From assembly GCA_020627705.1 (NCBI GenBank), contig JAHDGJ010000021.1, positions 1 through 64,000 of the forward strand: a stretch of DNA of 64,000 nt, in the 5' to 3' direction. The notes below the pieces were generated by a model. The model was not told where the DNA came from. It made no database searches and saw only the letters and a list, made by a program, of their open reading frames with translations. This DNA is from Saprospiraceae bacterium. Its GTDB lineage: Bacteria; Bacteroidota; Bacteroidia; Chitinophagales; Saprospiraceae. A program made the position numbers and the translations under genes. Below are positions 27,010 to 35,682 of this stretch, piece after piece; position 1 is the first letter of the stretch; each line of letters begins with the position of its first letter.

Positions 27010-28584
27010 ATGAAATATATAGTGCTATTATTTAGTGTGTTTGGAATGTCTACAATGTATGGACAAGGAGAAGTTTTACCACTACAGCATGTTGCTTATA
27101 AGCATTGTAATAAAATTTATGAAACCTTAAAATTGGCCATAGGAGATCGACGAACAAGCCTACCTAAATTGTTGATCTTAGAGAGAGAAAAACGAGTAGC
27201 GGCTTATCGAGAAATGGATAATAGCATTATTATAGAAAAAAAAGCTTATGATATTTGTCAACAAATGGGAGCGCAGTCAGAGAGCGCCTTGGCTTTTTTG
27301 ATTGGTCATGAATTGACACATTTTTATCAACAAAATGATTGGAAACGAAATTCAGGAGTGACGCACTTTTTATTGAAGCATGAGCAGCAAAAAAAGTACG
27401 CATTAGAAGATGAAGAAGCAGATTCTTATAGTGCATTCATAGCTTATTTGGCAAATTATGAAACTCTAGAGATTATTCCTGAGTTATTGGAGCAAATATA
27501 TAAAGGTTATGGTTTGAGTGAGCATTTGGACGGCTATCCAAGCCTAGAGGAGAGAAAGAAAGTAGTCAGCATTATCCAACGAAAAGTACGCAAATTCATT
27601 CAATTATATGAAACCGCCAACTACTATATTGCAATCGGTTGGAATTTACAGGCTTATAATTGTTATACTTATTTGCTTAAATATATTCGAACAAAGGAGA
27701 TTTATCACAATATAGGGGTCGTTTCTTTAGCCGCAGCAATAGAGCAACCAGAGCAAGAAGAATATGCTTTTTTGTATCCTATTGATGTGGATTTAACCAA
27801 CGTTTTTCAACGACCTTTTTCTGTACAAGGTAGCCGAAACAAACTATTGAGAGATGCTGCTGTCCATCTTAAAAAAGCTTTAAAACTAGACAAAGAGTAT
27901 TGTTCTGCTTATTTAAACCTTGCCTGTGTCTATGATTTACAGGGAGATGCAACAAATGCATTAACTACTCTAAACACAGCATCCAATTTATCTCCAACAA
28001 GTCTTCAACGGGCGAAAATTTCTATTGTGAAAGGAATTGTATACGCTCATAGAAATCAAATAAAAACAGCAAGTCAATATTTTGATGATGCCAACAAGCA
28101 TTACCAAAATCTACCAGTTTGGTATATTTCGAATACCAACAAACGCATCTTGTCTAGTGAAAAAAGATCTCGTGAAAAGTATGACATTGTAATTGAAGAT
28201 CGAATGGATGAAATTAATTTTAGAAAAGAACGCCAGAGGACAGCTAGTGCCATACAGCTAACTAAAAGTGGTTTCTTGACTTTAGAAGTAGATTTTTTCA
28301 CCAAAAGACGTTCTTATTTGTCTAAGTTTTTTCTTAGAAATGAAACGACTTCAAGCGATTCTTATTTCTTTTTGCAACGAACACGAAATAGAAGTGTCGA
28401 AACGAGTAAGGGCATAAAAGTAGGAGCTGCATTGACGTTTGTCCAAAAAGCATACGAAGGCATTTATTTTCAAGTTGTTCATCATCACAAAGGCTTCTTT
28501 TTGGTTTATCCAAGCAAAGGTCTAATCTTTCAAATCGATACCAATAATAGAGTTAGAGAGTGGGCTGTTTTTGCAGAATATTAA
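27010..28584 (+). CDS. Exported M48-like metallopeptidase with TPR domain
   Basis: The start at 27010 gives a proper signal peptide (MKYIVLLFSVFGMSTMYG); a start at 26947 would precede the -7-like box TACTTTTG at 26957-26964. The 524-residue protein carries the zinc motif HELTH at residues 100-104. A likely third ligand is Glu136 in EDEEADSY, as in M48 peptidases. The middle contains TPR-type helices (YCSAYLNLACVYDLQGDATN). The C-terminal 130 residues look like a beta-rich domain of unknown type. It probably acts in the periplasm as a quality-control protease similar to BepA; substrates are unknown. Confidence 0.82.
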   Translation: MKYIVLLFSVFGMSTMYGQGEVLPLQHVAYKHCNKIYETLKLAIGDRRTSLPKLLILEREKRVAAYREMDNSIIIEKKAYDICQQMGAQSESALAFLIGHELTHFYQQNDWKRNSGVTHFLLKHEQQKKYALEDEEADSYSAFIAYLANYETLEIIPELLEQIYKGYGLSEHLDGYPSLEERKKVVSIIQRKVRKFIQLYETANYYIAIGWNLQAYNCYTYLLKYIRTKEIYHNIGVVSLAAAIEQPEQEEYAFLYPIDVDLTNVFQRPFSVQGSRNKLLRDAAVHLKKALKLDKEYCSAYLNLACVYDLQGDATNALTTLNTASNLSPTSLQRAKISIVKGIVYAHRNQIKTASQYFDDANKHYQNLPVWYISNTNKRILSSEKRSREKYDIVIEDRMDEINFRKERQRTASAIQLTKSGFLTLEVDFFTKRRSYLSKFFLRNETTSSDSYFFLQRTRNRSVETSKGIKVGAALTFVQKAYEGIYFQVVHHHKGFFLVYPSKGLIFQIDTNNRVREWAVFAEY

Positions 28585-28588
28585 AAGC

Positions 28589-28930
28589 TTATTTTAAGGA
28601 TTCTTTTACATTAGGGTAAACCCGATCAATATGCCCCATAAACTTCTGAGAAAGGGGAATAATATTAGTATCAGAAGGCGTTTGTTTGGCCAATTGCTCT
28701 ATTTTTAGCGCCAATTCTTTTAATTCAAACAAGCCTAATGTTTGCAAAGTGGACTTGGTTTTATGTGCCATTCTCCCGATCATGACAATATCTTTATCCA
28801 TTATTGCCTGATTCATTTGCGCCATATCCTTGGGCATTTCATCCAGAAAAGTATGGAGTACGTCATTGATGAAATCTTGATCGCCATCACTAATCTCCTT
28901 AAGAAAGGTCAAGTCTAATGTCAAGTTCAT
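28589..28930 (-). CDS. Hpt phosphotransfer protein
   Basis: This 113-residue all-helical protein matches the Hpt fold. The phospho-accepting residue is His56 in RMAHKTKSTLQTLG, where the canonical form is AHxLKGSSxxLG. It should relay a phosphate between a hybrid histidine kinase and a response regulator. It starts 16 bases after the sigma-54 regulator gene and is co-transcribed, so the pair probably works in one relay. No kinase gene is present in the window. Confidence 0.87.
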   Translation of the reverse strand: MNLTLDLTFLKEISDGDQDFINDVLHTFLDEMPKDMAQMNQAIMDKDIVMIGRMAHKTKSTLQTLGLFELKELALKIEQLAKQTPSDTNIIPLSQKFMGHIDRVYPNVKESLK

Positions 28931-28946
28931 AAGTATTGTTTTTGTA

Positions 28947-30320
28947 TTATGTTTCTTTTTGAGGATATTCTTCGTCCTCTTTTAACATTCTATAAATAGT
29001 TGTTTTTCCAATTCCTAAAATTTTTGCAACAATAGGAATATGATTATCATGCTTTTCGAGATAATGTCGTACGATTTTTATATTGTATTCTCTCAAGGTC
29101 ATTTCTTCTAAGAAGAAGTTGGTAGCTTTTTTGGGGCTGTTAAACTGTAAGTCTTCTCGTTGTATGGTTTTACCTGCACACATAATTGCTCCCAGTTCTA
29201 TAATTGCTTTTAATTCTCGAATGTTACCTGGAAAATTATAAGATAGTAATTTATCTTTGGCTGTTTGCCCCAACTTCATAGGACCAAGCTTATTTTCTTT
29301 GGCGGTCATATTTAAAAAATGCTTTGCTAAGATCAAAACATCATTGCCTCGTTGTCGCAGAGGTGGCAAGTGAATCGGTAGCCCTAAAAGACGATAATAC
29401 AAGTCTTCTCTAAAAGCACCTTTGCTAACCAATTCAGAAAGGTTTCTATGTGTCGCAACAATAATTCTAGCATCAAATTTGACCGTTTCGTTGCCTCCAA
29501 TTCTTGTGATTTCTCGTTCTTGTAATGCTCGTAATAATTTAGCTTGTAGATGCAATTCCATCTCTCCTATTTCGTCCAAAAATAAGGTTCCATGATTGGC
29601 CAATTCAAATTTTCCTTGCTTACGAGTTGCTGCTCCTGTAAACGCACCTTTCTCATGCCCAAATAACTCACTTTCTAACAAATCTTTTGGAATGGCACTT
29701 ACATTAATAGCGACAAAATTTCCTTTTTTTCTAGATGAGTTGTAATGAATACTTTTGGCAACCAACTCCTTTCCTGTGCCTGTTTCTCCTGTTACAGAAA
29801 CAGTAATATTACTTTTTGCTGCTTTCTCTAAGAGTTTGAATACCTTTTGCATGGCAGGGCTATTGCCTTTCATACTTTCGCTAAACTGGTATTTTTCGGT
29901 CAATTCTTCTTTTAAAGTTTCTACCTCTTTTTGAAGAAAAATACTTTTCTTTAGTTTTTCAACAATATTAAAAAGTCGTTCTTTATTAGCTTCATCTTTG
30001 GTTAGATAATCATCTGCTCCTTTTTGCAACAACTCTACTGCTGTAGCGACATCTTGTTGTCCTGACAAGATAATGACACCAATATCAGGATTATGTGCTT
30101 TGATTCGTTTTAAGACTTCGTCTCCAGTCATGTCTGGTAAGCTATAATCTAGAGAAACGATATGGGGGTTGAGGTGCAAATTACTTAAACATTCCTTACC
30201 CGTTTTGAATACACGAACCTCGTGATCTGGATTAAGTGTTAGTATGTATCGAATAGTTTTCGCAAACAATAAATCGTCTTCAACAATAAAGATGCGAATA
30301 CCATCAGTCGGTAATTTCAT
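28947..30320 (-). CDS. NtrC-family sigma-54-dependent response regulator
   Basis: The 457-residue protein has three domains. Residues 8-125 are a receiver with acceptor Asp58 (SLDYSLPD) and acidic pair Glu14-Asp15. Residues 150-385 are the AAA+ domain with Walker A GETGTGKE, the sigma-54 contact loop GAFTGA and the region LFLDEIGEM. The last 50 residues contain a Fis-type helix-turn-helix (VAKILGIGKTTIYRML). It activates sigma-54 promoters when phosphorylated. The Hpt gene follows 16 bases downstream. I did not find a convincing TGGCAC-N5-TTGC site nearby. Confidence 0.93.
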   Translation of the reverse strand: MKLPTDGIRIFIVEDDLLFAKTIRYILTLNPDHEVRVFKTGKECLSNLHLNPHIVSLDYSLPDMTGDEVLKRIKAHNPDIGVIILSGQQDVATAVELLQKGADDYLTKDEANKERLFNIVEKLKKSIFLQKEVETLKEELTEKYQFSESMKGNSPAMQKVFKLLEKAAKSNITVSVTGETGTGKELVAKSIHYNSSRKKGNFVAINVSAIPKDLLESELFGHEKGAFTGAATRKQGKFELANHGTLFLDEIGEMELHLQAKLLRALQEREITRIGGNETVKFDARIIVATHRNLSELVSKGAFREDLYYRLLGLPIHLPPLRQRGNDVLILAKHFLNMTAKENKLGPMKLGQTAKDKLLSYNFPGNIRELKAIIELGAIMCAGKTIQREDLQFNSPKKATNFFLEEMTLREYNIKIVRHYLEKHDNHIPIVAKILGIGKTTIYRMLKEDEEYPQKET

Positions 30321-30616
30321 TTGGCGAGTGGTTAAGATTCTTAGACTTTAATGGATATTAAAATGGTTTTTAATATTGCTTTTTCTTTCATTTTTAGGGA
30401 CTGCTTAAAAATAAAAGAACTTACGGGGGTTATAATTATACGATTTTTATTTGAATAATATATACAACTTCAGCATCAATCATCTAAGAGTTATTTTTTG
30501 AATAAAAGAATTTGATTCCTGTTTTTTGTTGAATGTACTGCTTTATTCAAGCGAAATAATCTTAAAAGATGTAAAGTTACGGAATGAATTTGGGAGATTT
30601 ATTAGCAAACAAAGGT

Positions 30617-30662
30617 ATGTTTCATGTTGCACGTGTAGCGTGCAACGTTTCACATGAAACAT
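30617..30662. repeat. Nested palindrome of the ACGT-rich family
   Basis: The outer arms ATGTTTCATGT and ACATGAAACAT are exact complements. Inside them GTTGCACG and CGTGCAAC form a second perfect stem with a five-base loop. The outer part resembles the canonical chromosomal parS half-site GTTTCA. It lies in the gap between two minus-strand transcription units. Confidence 0.6.
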
Positions 30663-30729
30663 GACAATTAATATTGAGTCGAATAAAAATGACGATGTAT
30701 TGCTGGCAAATTGTGGTGTGCAAAAAAGA

Positions 30730-30815
30730 CTTATTTTATACTCGTTTCTAAATCAATGGTTGTTGAAATCAATAGTAGCGCAGTTAACTACTACTAATAA
30801 TGAGTATAAAATAAG
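30730..30815 (-). terminator. Large three-way terminator after the ceramide synthase-like gene
   Basis: Read on the minus strand, CTTATTTTATACTC and GAGTATAAAATAAG form a perfect 14-pair stem followed by TCTTTTTT. It encloses about 58 bases that can form an inner hairpin (TAGTAG / CTACTA). The closing stem plus T-run fits a terminator; the large interior is unusual. Confidence 0.6.
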
Positions 30816-30845
30816 CCTAATAGAAGGATGAGTTAAAGACTTGGT

Positions 30846-32003
30846 TTAAATGTCCATCTCATATACTTTATATTCTTTATAAACTTCAGCACTTACAGCA
30901 CGCATACCTCGATTCATCATCTCATTTTCTTTAAGAATATAGCTACCTTCACAATATTTGAATCCATGTGATAGACCTGCATCAATCAAGTGTTTGTAAA
31001 CAACAGCATCAATTCCCTTTCCTTGAAATTCAGGGAAAAGTCCCAACAAAATAACACGCATCCATTTCACTTTGTTTTTATCTGTAAAAATGCGATACCC
31101 ATTGGGAAACAATCGTCCTTTTAGATCTTTTAGGATAAAGTTAAAATCTAAAACAGCAACAGCCATACCTGCTAATTTGCCATCGACATAAATAAATGGG
31201 ATCAATTCAGGAATTGCAATCATTTTAAATTTTTCAGCATAGGCGTCAATTTCAGCATCTGTTAGAGGAACAATTCCCCAAAGCGGTTCCCATGCTCTGT
31301 TGTAAACCTCTTTAATTTTTTTTACCTCATTATTGAGGTCATTCATATCAATTGGACGAATCTCTACGTTGTATCGTTTTTTGACAAGCGCAGCTCCACG
31401 CTTTAATTTTTCATTGCTATAAATTGTTTCAGCATCCATTTTATAAGCCAATAATTCTTGACGACAAGGCAAGCCATAGTTGGTAAATAAATGCTGATAG
31501 TATTCATGTTGATAAGGCATATCAACACGAGGGGAGTCATCAAAACCATTTGTCAAAAGACCAAAGTCATAGCTAGAAGAAGGACTAGCAGGACCTTGCA
31601 TCTTTGTTAAGTTATGCTTTTTTAACCAAGCTTTTGCCTTGTCAAACAACGCATTGGCTACTTCTTGGTCATTGATACACTCAAAAAAACCAAAAAAACC
31701 TACTCCCCCTTCATTGGGGTGAAACTCGTTATATCGTTCATTATTAATGGCAGCAATACGCCCCACAGCTTTTCCATTTTTATAAGCAATGTACAGCTGC
31801 ATTTGACCGTATTCATAAAAAGGATGCTGCCCTTTTGCTCCTAATAAGCCATCTACAAAGCCATTTAATCCAAACATATGGCGCATATCCATTAATAGAG
31901 GAGATACCCAATATGGATTATTTTTATAAATCTCAAAAGGAAGCATCATGAATGCTTTTTTTTCTGCTTTACTTTCTGCTGTAACAATTGTTAGTTTAGC
32001 CAT
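30846..32003 (-). CDS. bcerS: GNAT-like acyltransferase, probable bacterial ceramide synthase
   Basis: The 385-residue protein has GNAT-like features: LYIAYKNGKAVGRIAA as central strands, a loop QGPASPSSSYDFG, and a second half with VILLGLFPEFQGKGIDAVVY, which resembles the acyl-CoA pyrophosphate loop. Length and partners fit the bacterial ceramide synthase described in Caulobacter, which acylates a sphingoid base using acyl-CoA. It stands next to serine palmitoyltransferase and an epimerase-like reductase, the same trio as in known bacterial sphingolipid loci. Family membership is an inference from context and layout, because the sequence is diverged from ordinary acetyltransferases. Confidence 0.68.
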   Translation of the reverse strand: MAKLTIVTAESKAEKKAFMMLPFEIYKNNPYWVSPLLMDMRHMFGLNGFVDGLLGAKGQHPFYEYGQMQLYIAYKNGKAVGRIAAINNERYNEFHPNEGGVGFFGFFECINDQEVANALFDKAKAWLKKHNLTKMQGPASPSSSYDFGLLTNGFDDSPRVDMPYQHEYYQHLFTNYGLPCRQELLAYKMDAETIYSNEKLKRGAALVKKRYNVEIRPIDMNDLNNEVKKIKEVYNRAWEPLWGIVPLTDAEIDAYAEKFKMIAIPELIPFIYVDGKLAGMAVAVLDFNFILKDLKGRLFPNGYRIFTDKNKVKWMRVILLGLFPEFQGKGIDAVVYKHLIDAGLSHGFKYCEGSYILKENEMMNRGMRAVSAEVYKEYKVYEMDI

Positions 32004-32153
32004 AATAGTAATATTGAGTTATTTTGAAGAGTATATAATTGATAAATAAACAAATTCTTTTTAGTGTAAAGTGTTGTTAATTAAAAAAATAGAATTTGTT
32101 GGGGGTGTTGTAACAATTTACTCTCTGTTGTCAAAGTGAATGATACATATAAA

Positions 32154-32196
32154 ATAAGGGTAAACTTACAAAAATACTTGTAAAGCTTACCCTTAT
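32154..32196 (-). terminator. Hairpin terminator after serine palmitoyltransferase
   Basis: ATAAGGGTAA and TTACCCTTAT form a ten-pair stem, extended inward by TTACAA / TTGTAA with a small bulge. On the minus strand it is followed by TTATTTTAT. A second weaker inverted pair (TCCAGC near 32215 and GCTGGA near 32299) surrounds the remaining gap. Confidence 0.65.
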
Positions 32197-32322
32197 ACGT
32201 TTTGTTTTTGTTGATCCAGCAACTTTAGAATTGTTATCTATACAGCCTTTGACGTAAATATATCAAATTGATAATATATTTATACGATAAGTTTTAGCTG
32301 GACCAAGTATTTTAGTATTATC

Positions 32323-33546
32323 CTAAATGATGCCTAATTTCTTACCAATTTTAGTATAACATTCTACTACTTTTTCCAAATGCTCAGGCTCATGCGTTGC
32401 CATGAAGCTATTCCGCATCATAGATTTGTTTGGTGGCGTTGCTGGTGGAATAAATACATTGACAAAGATGCCTTCATCAAACAATCCCTTCCACAAACCA
32501 AAAGCTTTTTTATTGTCACCAATCAAAACAGGAACAATAGCTGTACGCCCATCTATAACTTGGAAACCAGCATCTTTCAAACCATTACGAACAAACTCGG
32601 CATTATCAACCAAACGCTGAACACGCTCTGGCTCTGCAACAACAATATCCAAAGCAGCGATTGCAGCAGCAACAGAAGAAGGAGTTGGAGAAGCACTAAA
32701 GATAAGTGCTGGAGAATGATGTTTCAAATAATTGATAACACGCTCGTCTCCTGCAACAAAGCCTCCCAAAGAAGCTAAGGTTTTGCTAAAGGTACACATG
32801 ATCAAATCTGTATCATCTTCTACCCCAAATTCACTGGCAGTTCCACGACCTCCTTTGCCAATTACGCCAAATGCATGGGCATCATCCACCAAAGTTTTAG
32901 CATTGTATTTTTTTGCCAATTTAGTGATTCCTTCCAGTTCAGCAATATTTCCAAATGTACTAAATACACCATCTGTAACGATAAATTTACCAGCTTCTAA
33001 AGGTAAACTGGCTAACTTGCGCTCCAAGTCTTCCAAGCTACAATGTTTGTAACGAATAACATTAGTACCTGTAGAACCTTTTGCAATAAAGTTGCCTGCT
33101 TGAATACTAGCATGGTTGTCTTTGTCTGAAAAAATTGTATCACTTCTTTTTACCAGAGGTTGAATAACTCCTTGGCTGGTTTGGTAACCAGTACTAAACA
33201 ATAATGCATTGTCTTTTCCAACAAATGCAGCCAATTTGCGTTCTAATTCTTCGTGTAAAGGAATAGTACCTGTTAAGTAACGAGAACCAGAGCAAGAAGT
33301 TCCATATGTTTTTAGGGCATTGACTGTTGCCTCTTTTACTTTTGGGTGTGCTGTTAATCCTAAATAATTATTAGAACCAGCCATGATGACGGGCTTTCCC
33401 TCCATTTTCACAACAGGGCCTTCACTTTCCTCAATAGGACGGAAATAAGGATAAATTCCAGCAGCTTTTACATCATCAGCATAAGTATAATCATAGCACT
33501 TATCAAATAATGAAGGTAATTTATTGTCAGTTTCATGTGAACTCAT
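32323..33546 (-). CDS. spt: Serine palmitoyltransferase (alpha-oxoamine synthase family)
   Basis: This 407-residue PLP enzyme condenses serine with a fatty acyl-CoA to 3-ketosphinganine. Family marks are NNYLGLTAHPKV near residue 60, SGSRYLTG, the substrate-contact region DDAHAFGVIG and Lys255 in CTFSKTLASLGG, which holds the cofactor. Other alpha-oxoamine synthases (BioF, Kbl, HemA) share the fold. The flanking ceramide synthase-like and reductase-like genes favour the sphingolipid enzyme. The Bacteroidota are one of the few bacterial groups with abundant sphingolipids, so the assignment fits. The reductase gene is divergent and starts 230 bases away. Confidence 0.87.
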   Translation of the reverse strand: MSSHETDNKLPSLFDKCYDYTYADDVKAAGIYPYFRPIEESEGPVVKMEGKPVIMAGSNNYLGLTAHPKVKEATVNALKTYGTSCSGSRYLTGTIPLHEELERKLAAFVGKDNALLFSTGYQTSQGVIQPLVKRSDTIFSDKDNHASIQAGNFIAKGSTGTNVIRYKHCSLEDLERKLASLPLEAGKFIVTDGVFSTFGNIAELEGITKLAKKYNAKTLVDDAHAFGVIGKGGRGTASEFGVEDDTDLIMCTFSKTLASLGGFVAGDERVINYLKHHSPALIFSASPTPSSVAAAIAALDIVVAEPERVQRLVDNAEFVRNGLKDAGFQVIDGRTAIVPVLIGDNKKAFGLWKGLFDEGIFVNVFIPPATPPNKSMMRNSFMATHEPEHLEKVVECYTKIGKKLGII

Positions 33547-33775
33547 AAAATGATTATTTTTGGTCTCTAAAACTAAGAAAAATACTTTTCTTATCTTTAA
33601 AAATTAATCGAATGTTCAAGTAATAAGGATTACTTATTTTCATATGTGTTCGCAAAAGTAGTACTATTTATTGCAAAAAGCATACATTCGTAACAAAAAT
33701 TACTCCATCAAGCCTCTTTATAAAGGCATTTTTATATAAGACATTTTTTTATAATTATCTGAAAATAAGCATAAA

Positions 33776-34765
33776 ATGGAAAAGAAGATTGTTTCATTTG
33801 TAACAGGAGCCAATGGCTTTGTTGGTAGTCACTTGGTCGACTATTTATTGGAACAAGGACATGAAGTTCATGCCATTGTGCGTCCCTCTAGTAACTTGAA
33901 ATGGTTAGAAGGAAAAGAGGTAACATTGCATACTTGTGGATTAAATAGTGCCGAGGATTTAAAACTTGCTTTTCAAGGGGCAAATTATATTTATCACATT
34001 GCAGGGGTTGTAAAAGCTTTGACCAAAGAAGGCTTTATGAAGGGAAATGTGGAAATGACACGTAATGTGATGGAGGCTGCGGCACATACTCCAACCATCA
34101 AGCGTGTTTTAGTGACAAGTAGTATGGCTGCTACTGGATATGCAGAAATGGGAAGCGAAGTAGATGAAAGCTCGCCCTTAAAGCCAATAGAGCCTTATGG
34201 TGATAGTAAAGTTGCACAAGAAGAAGTGACTAAAGAATATGCAGATCGAGTACCTTTTACAATTGTGCGCCCTCCTGGCGTCTATGGTCCACGAGACACA
34301 GAGATTTTTGCTTTTTTCAAAGCTATTAATAATGGAGTTAGTGCCATGATGGGATTTACTCCTAAGGAAATGAGTTTGATTCATGTTCGAGATTTGGTGC
34401 AAGGTATGTATCAAGCAGCAACGCACCCTAATTCGGTTGGAGAGGTTTACTTTTTAGGATCTTTGGAGTGTTATAATTGGAAACAATTGGGCGATATTGC
34501 TTCTAAAGCAATGAATAAAAAAACGTGGACGATTAAAATTCCTCATTTTGTAATCTTTATATTGGGGTTCTTTGGGCAAATCTTAGAATCTTGGTTTGGG
34601 ATGGATGTTGCTTTGAACAAAGATAGAGCTTATCGAATTACTAGACCTTCTTGGTATTGTAGTTCTAATAAAGCAGTCAAAGAATTAGGGTTTCAACAAA
34701 CGGTATCTATTGAAGAAGGATTTAAGTCAACGATAGATTGGTATAAAGAGAAGGGGTGGTTGTAA
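33776..34765 (+). CDS. cerR: NAD-dependent epimerase/reductase, probable ceramide reductase
   Basis: The 329-residue protein is an extended short-chain dehydrogenase. It has VTGANGFVGSHL at the N-terminus, a Ser-Thr region VTSSMAA and the catalytic YGDSKVAQE (Tyr-x3-Lys pattern). A 3-beta-HSD-like C-terminus follows with a hydrophobic stretch IPHFVIFILGFFGQ. In Caulobacter an enzyme of this type reduces the 3-keto group of the sphingolipid after N-acylation. The divergent position next to spt supports the same role. A sugar-nucleotide epimerase would be the alternative, but the hydrophobic C-terminal segment argues for a lipid substrate. Confidence 0.75.
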   Translation: MEKKIVSFVTGANGFVGSHLVDYLLEQGHEVHAIVRPSSNLKWLEGKEVTLHTCGLNSAEDLKLAFQGANYIYHIAGVVKALTKEGFMKGNVEMTRNVMEAAAHTPTIKRVLVTSSMAATGYAEMGSEVDESSPLKPIEPYGDSKVAQEEVTKEYADRVPFTIVRPPGVYGPRDTEIFAFFKAINNGVSAMMGFTPKEMSLIHVRDLVQGMYQAATHPNSVGEVYFLGSLECYNWKQLGDIASKAMNKKTWTIKIPHFVIFILGFFGQILESWFGMDVALNKDRAYRITRPSWYCSSNKAVKELGFQQTVSIEEGFKSTIDWYKEKGWL

Positions 34766-34789
34766 AACTGCTTGAGAGAAATTAAAAAC

Positions 34790-35614
34790 ATGAAGAAAAT
34801 AATAATCCAAGATAAAGAAATTGGACTAATTTCTAATTCAGCAGGTGATTTTATCTGCTTAACGGATATGGTTCGTGGATTAGAGGGAGACCCAAGAGAT
34901 TATATAAGGAACTGGTTGAGAACAGGTTCTACATTAGAATTCTTAGGGGTATGGGAAAAAGTACACAACCCTAGTTTTAATGTGGTGGAATTCCACCACA
35001 TTAAAACGGAGTTCATCAAGAATACCTTTTTGATGTCTACCAAAAAATGGATTGCTCGAACCAATGCTACTGGTTTACAAGCAAAAGCGGGACGTTACGG
35101 AGGAACTTATGCACATAGTGATATTGCCATTCAGTTTGCAACATGGTTGAGTCCTGAGTTTTATGTGTACATGATCAAAGAGTTTCAACGACTCAAAGCA
35201 CAAGAAGCAGAGGAAGCTAAAGAAACATTGGAATGGAATGTTAAACGTATTCTGAGTAAAGTGAATTATGAAATATTAACAGACTCTATTCGAGAAAATT
35301 TAATTCCTTTCAAGCTAGAGGGAACCGAGCAAGGGGGGATTGTGTATGCAAGTGAAGCAGATTTAATAAATGTTGCATTGTTTGGTATTACTGCTAAACA
35401 ATGGCGTGTGGCAAACCCTAATAAAAAGGGAAATATGCGAGATTTTGCAACCGCAGAACAACTATTGGTATTGGCCAATTTAGAAAATATTAATGCAGAA
35501 TATATTAAGGATGGTCTGGCGCAAGATGAACGATTAATTCGACTCAACGATGCTGCCATTCATCAAATGAAAGTCTTGTCTCAATCTTCGGCAATTACCA
35601 AGTTGCTAAAATAA
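34790..35614 (+). CDS. KilA-N domain DNA-binding protein
   Basis: The start at the ATG 34790 gives 274 residues; an upstream TTG at 34772 would add six. The N-terminal half is a KilA-N domain: GDFICLTDMVRGLEGDPRDY, a NWLRTGSTLEFLGVWE segment and the closing HSDIAIQFATWLSPEFYVYM. The C-terminal half is helical and may form a second domain. KilA-N proteins are typical of phages, plasmids and other mobile DNA, where they act in gene control. It follows the ceramide reductase gene by about 25 bases, so it may share its transcript, but a functional link is not obvious. Confidence 0.85.
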   Translation: MKKIIIQDKEIGLISNSAGDFICLTDMVRGLEGDPRDYIRNWLRTGSTLEFLGVWEKVHNPSFNVVEFHHIKTEFIKNTFLMSTKKWIARTNATGLQAKAGRYGGTYAHSDIAIQFATWLSPEFYVYMIKEFQRLKAQEAEEAKETLEWNVKRILSKVNYEILTDSIRENLIPFKLEGTEQGGIVYASEADLINVALFGITAKQWRVANPNKKGNMRDFATAEQLLVLANLENINAEYIKDGLAQDERLIRLNDAAIHQMKVLSQSSAITKLLK

Positions 35615-35682
35615 ATTTAAAAAATAGCGTTGGTAAAAATCAACATTGGAGAAGAAACAAAATTGCTCATTAGTGGTATCGT

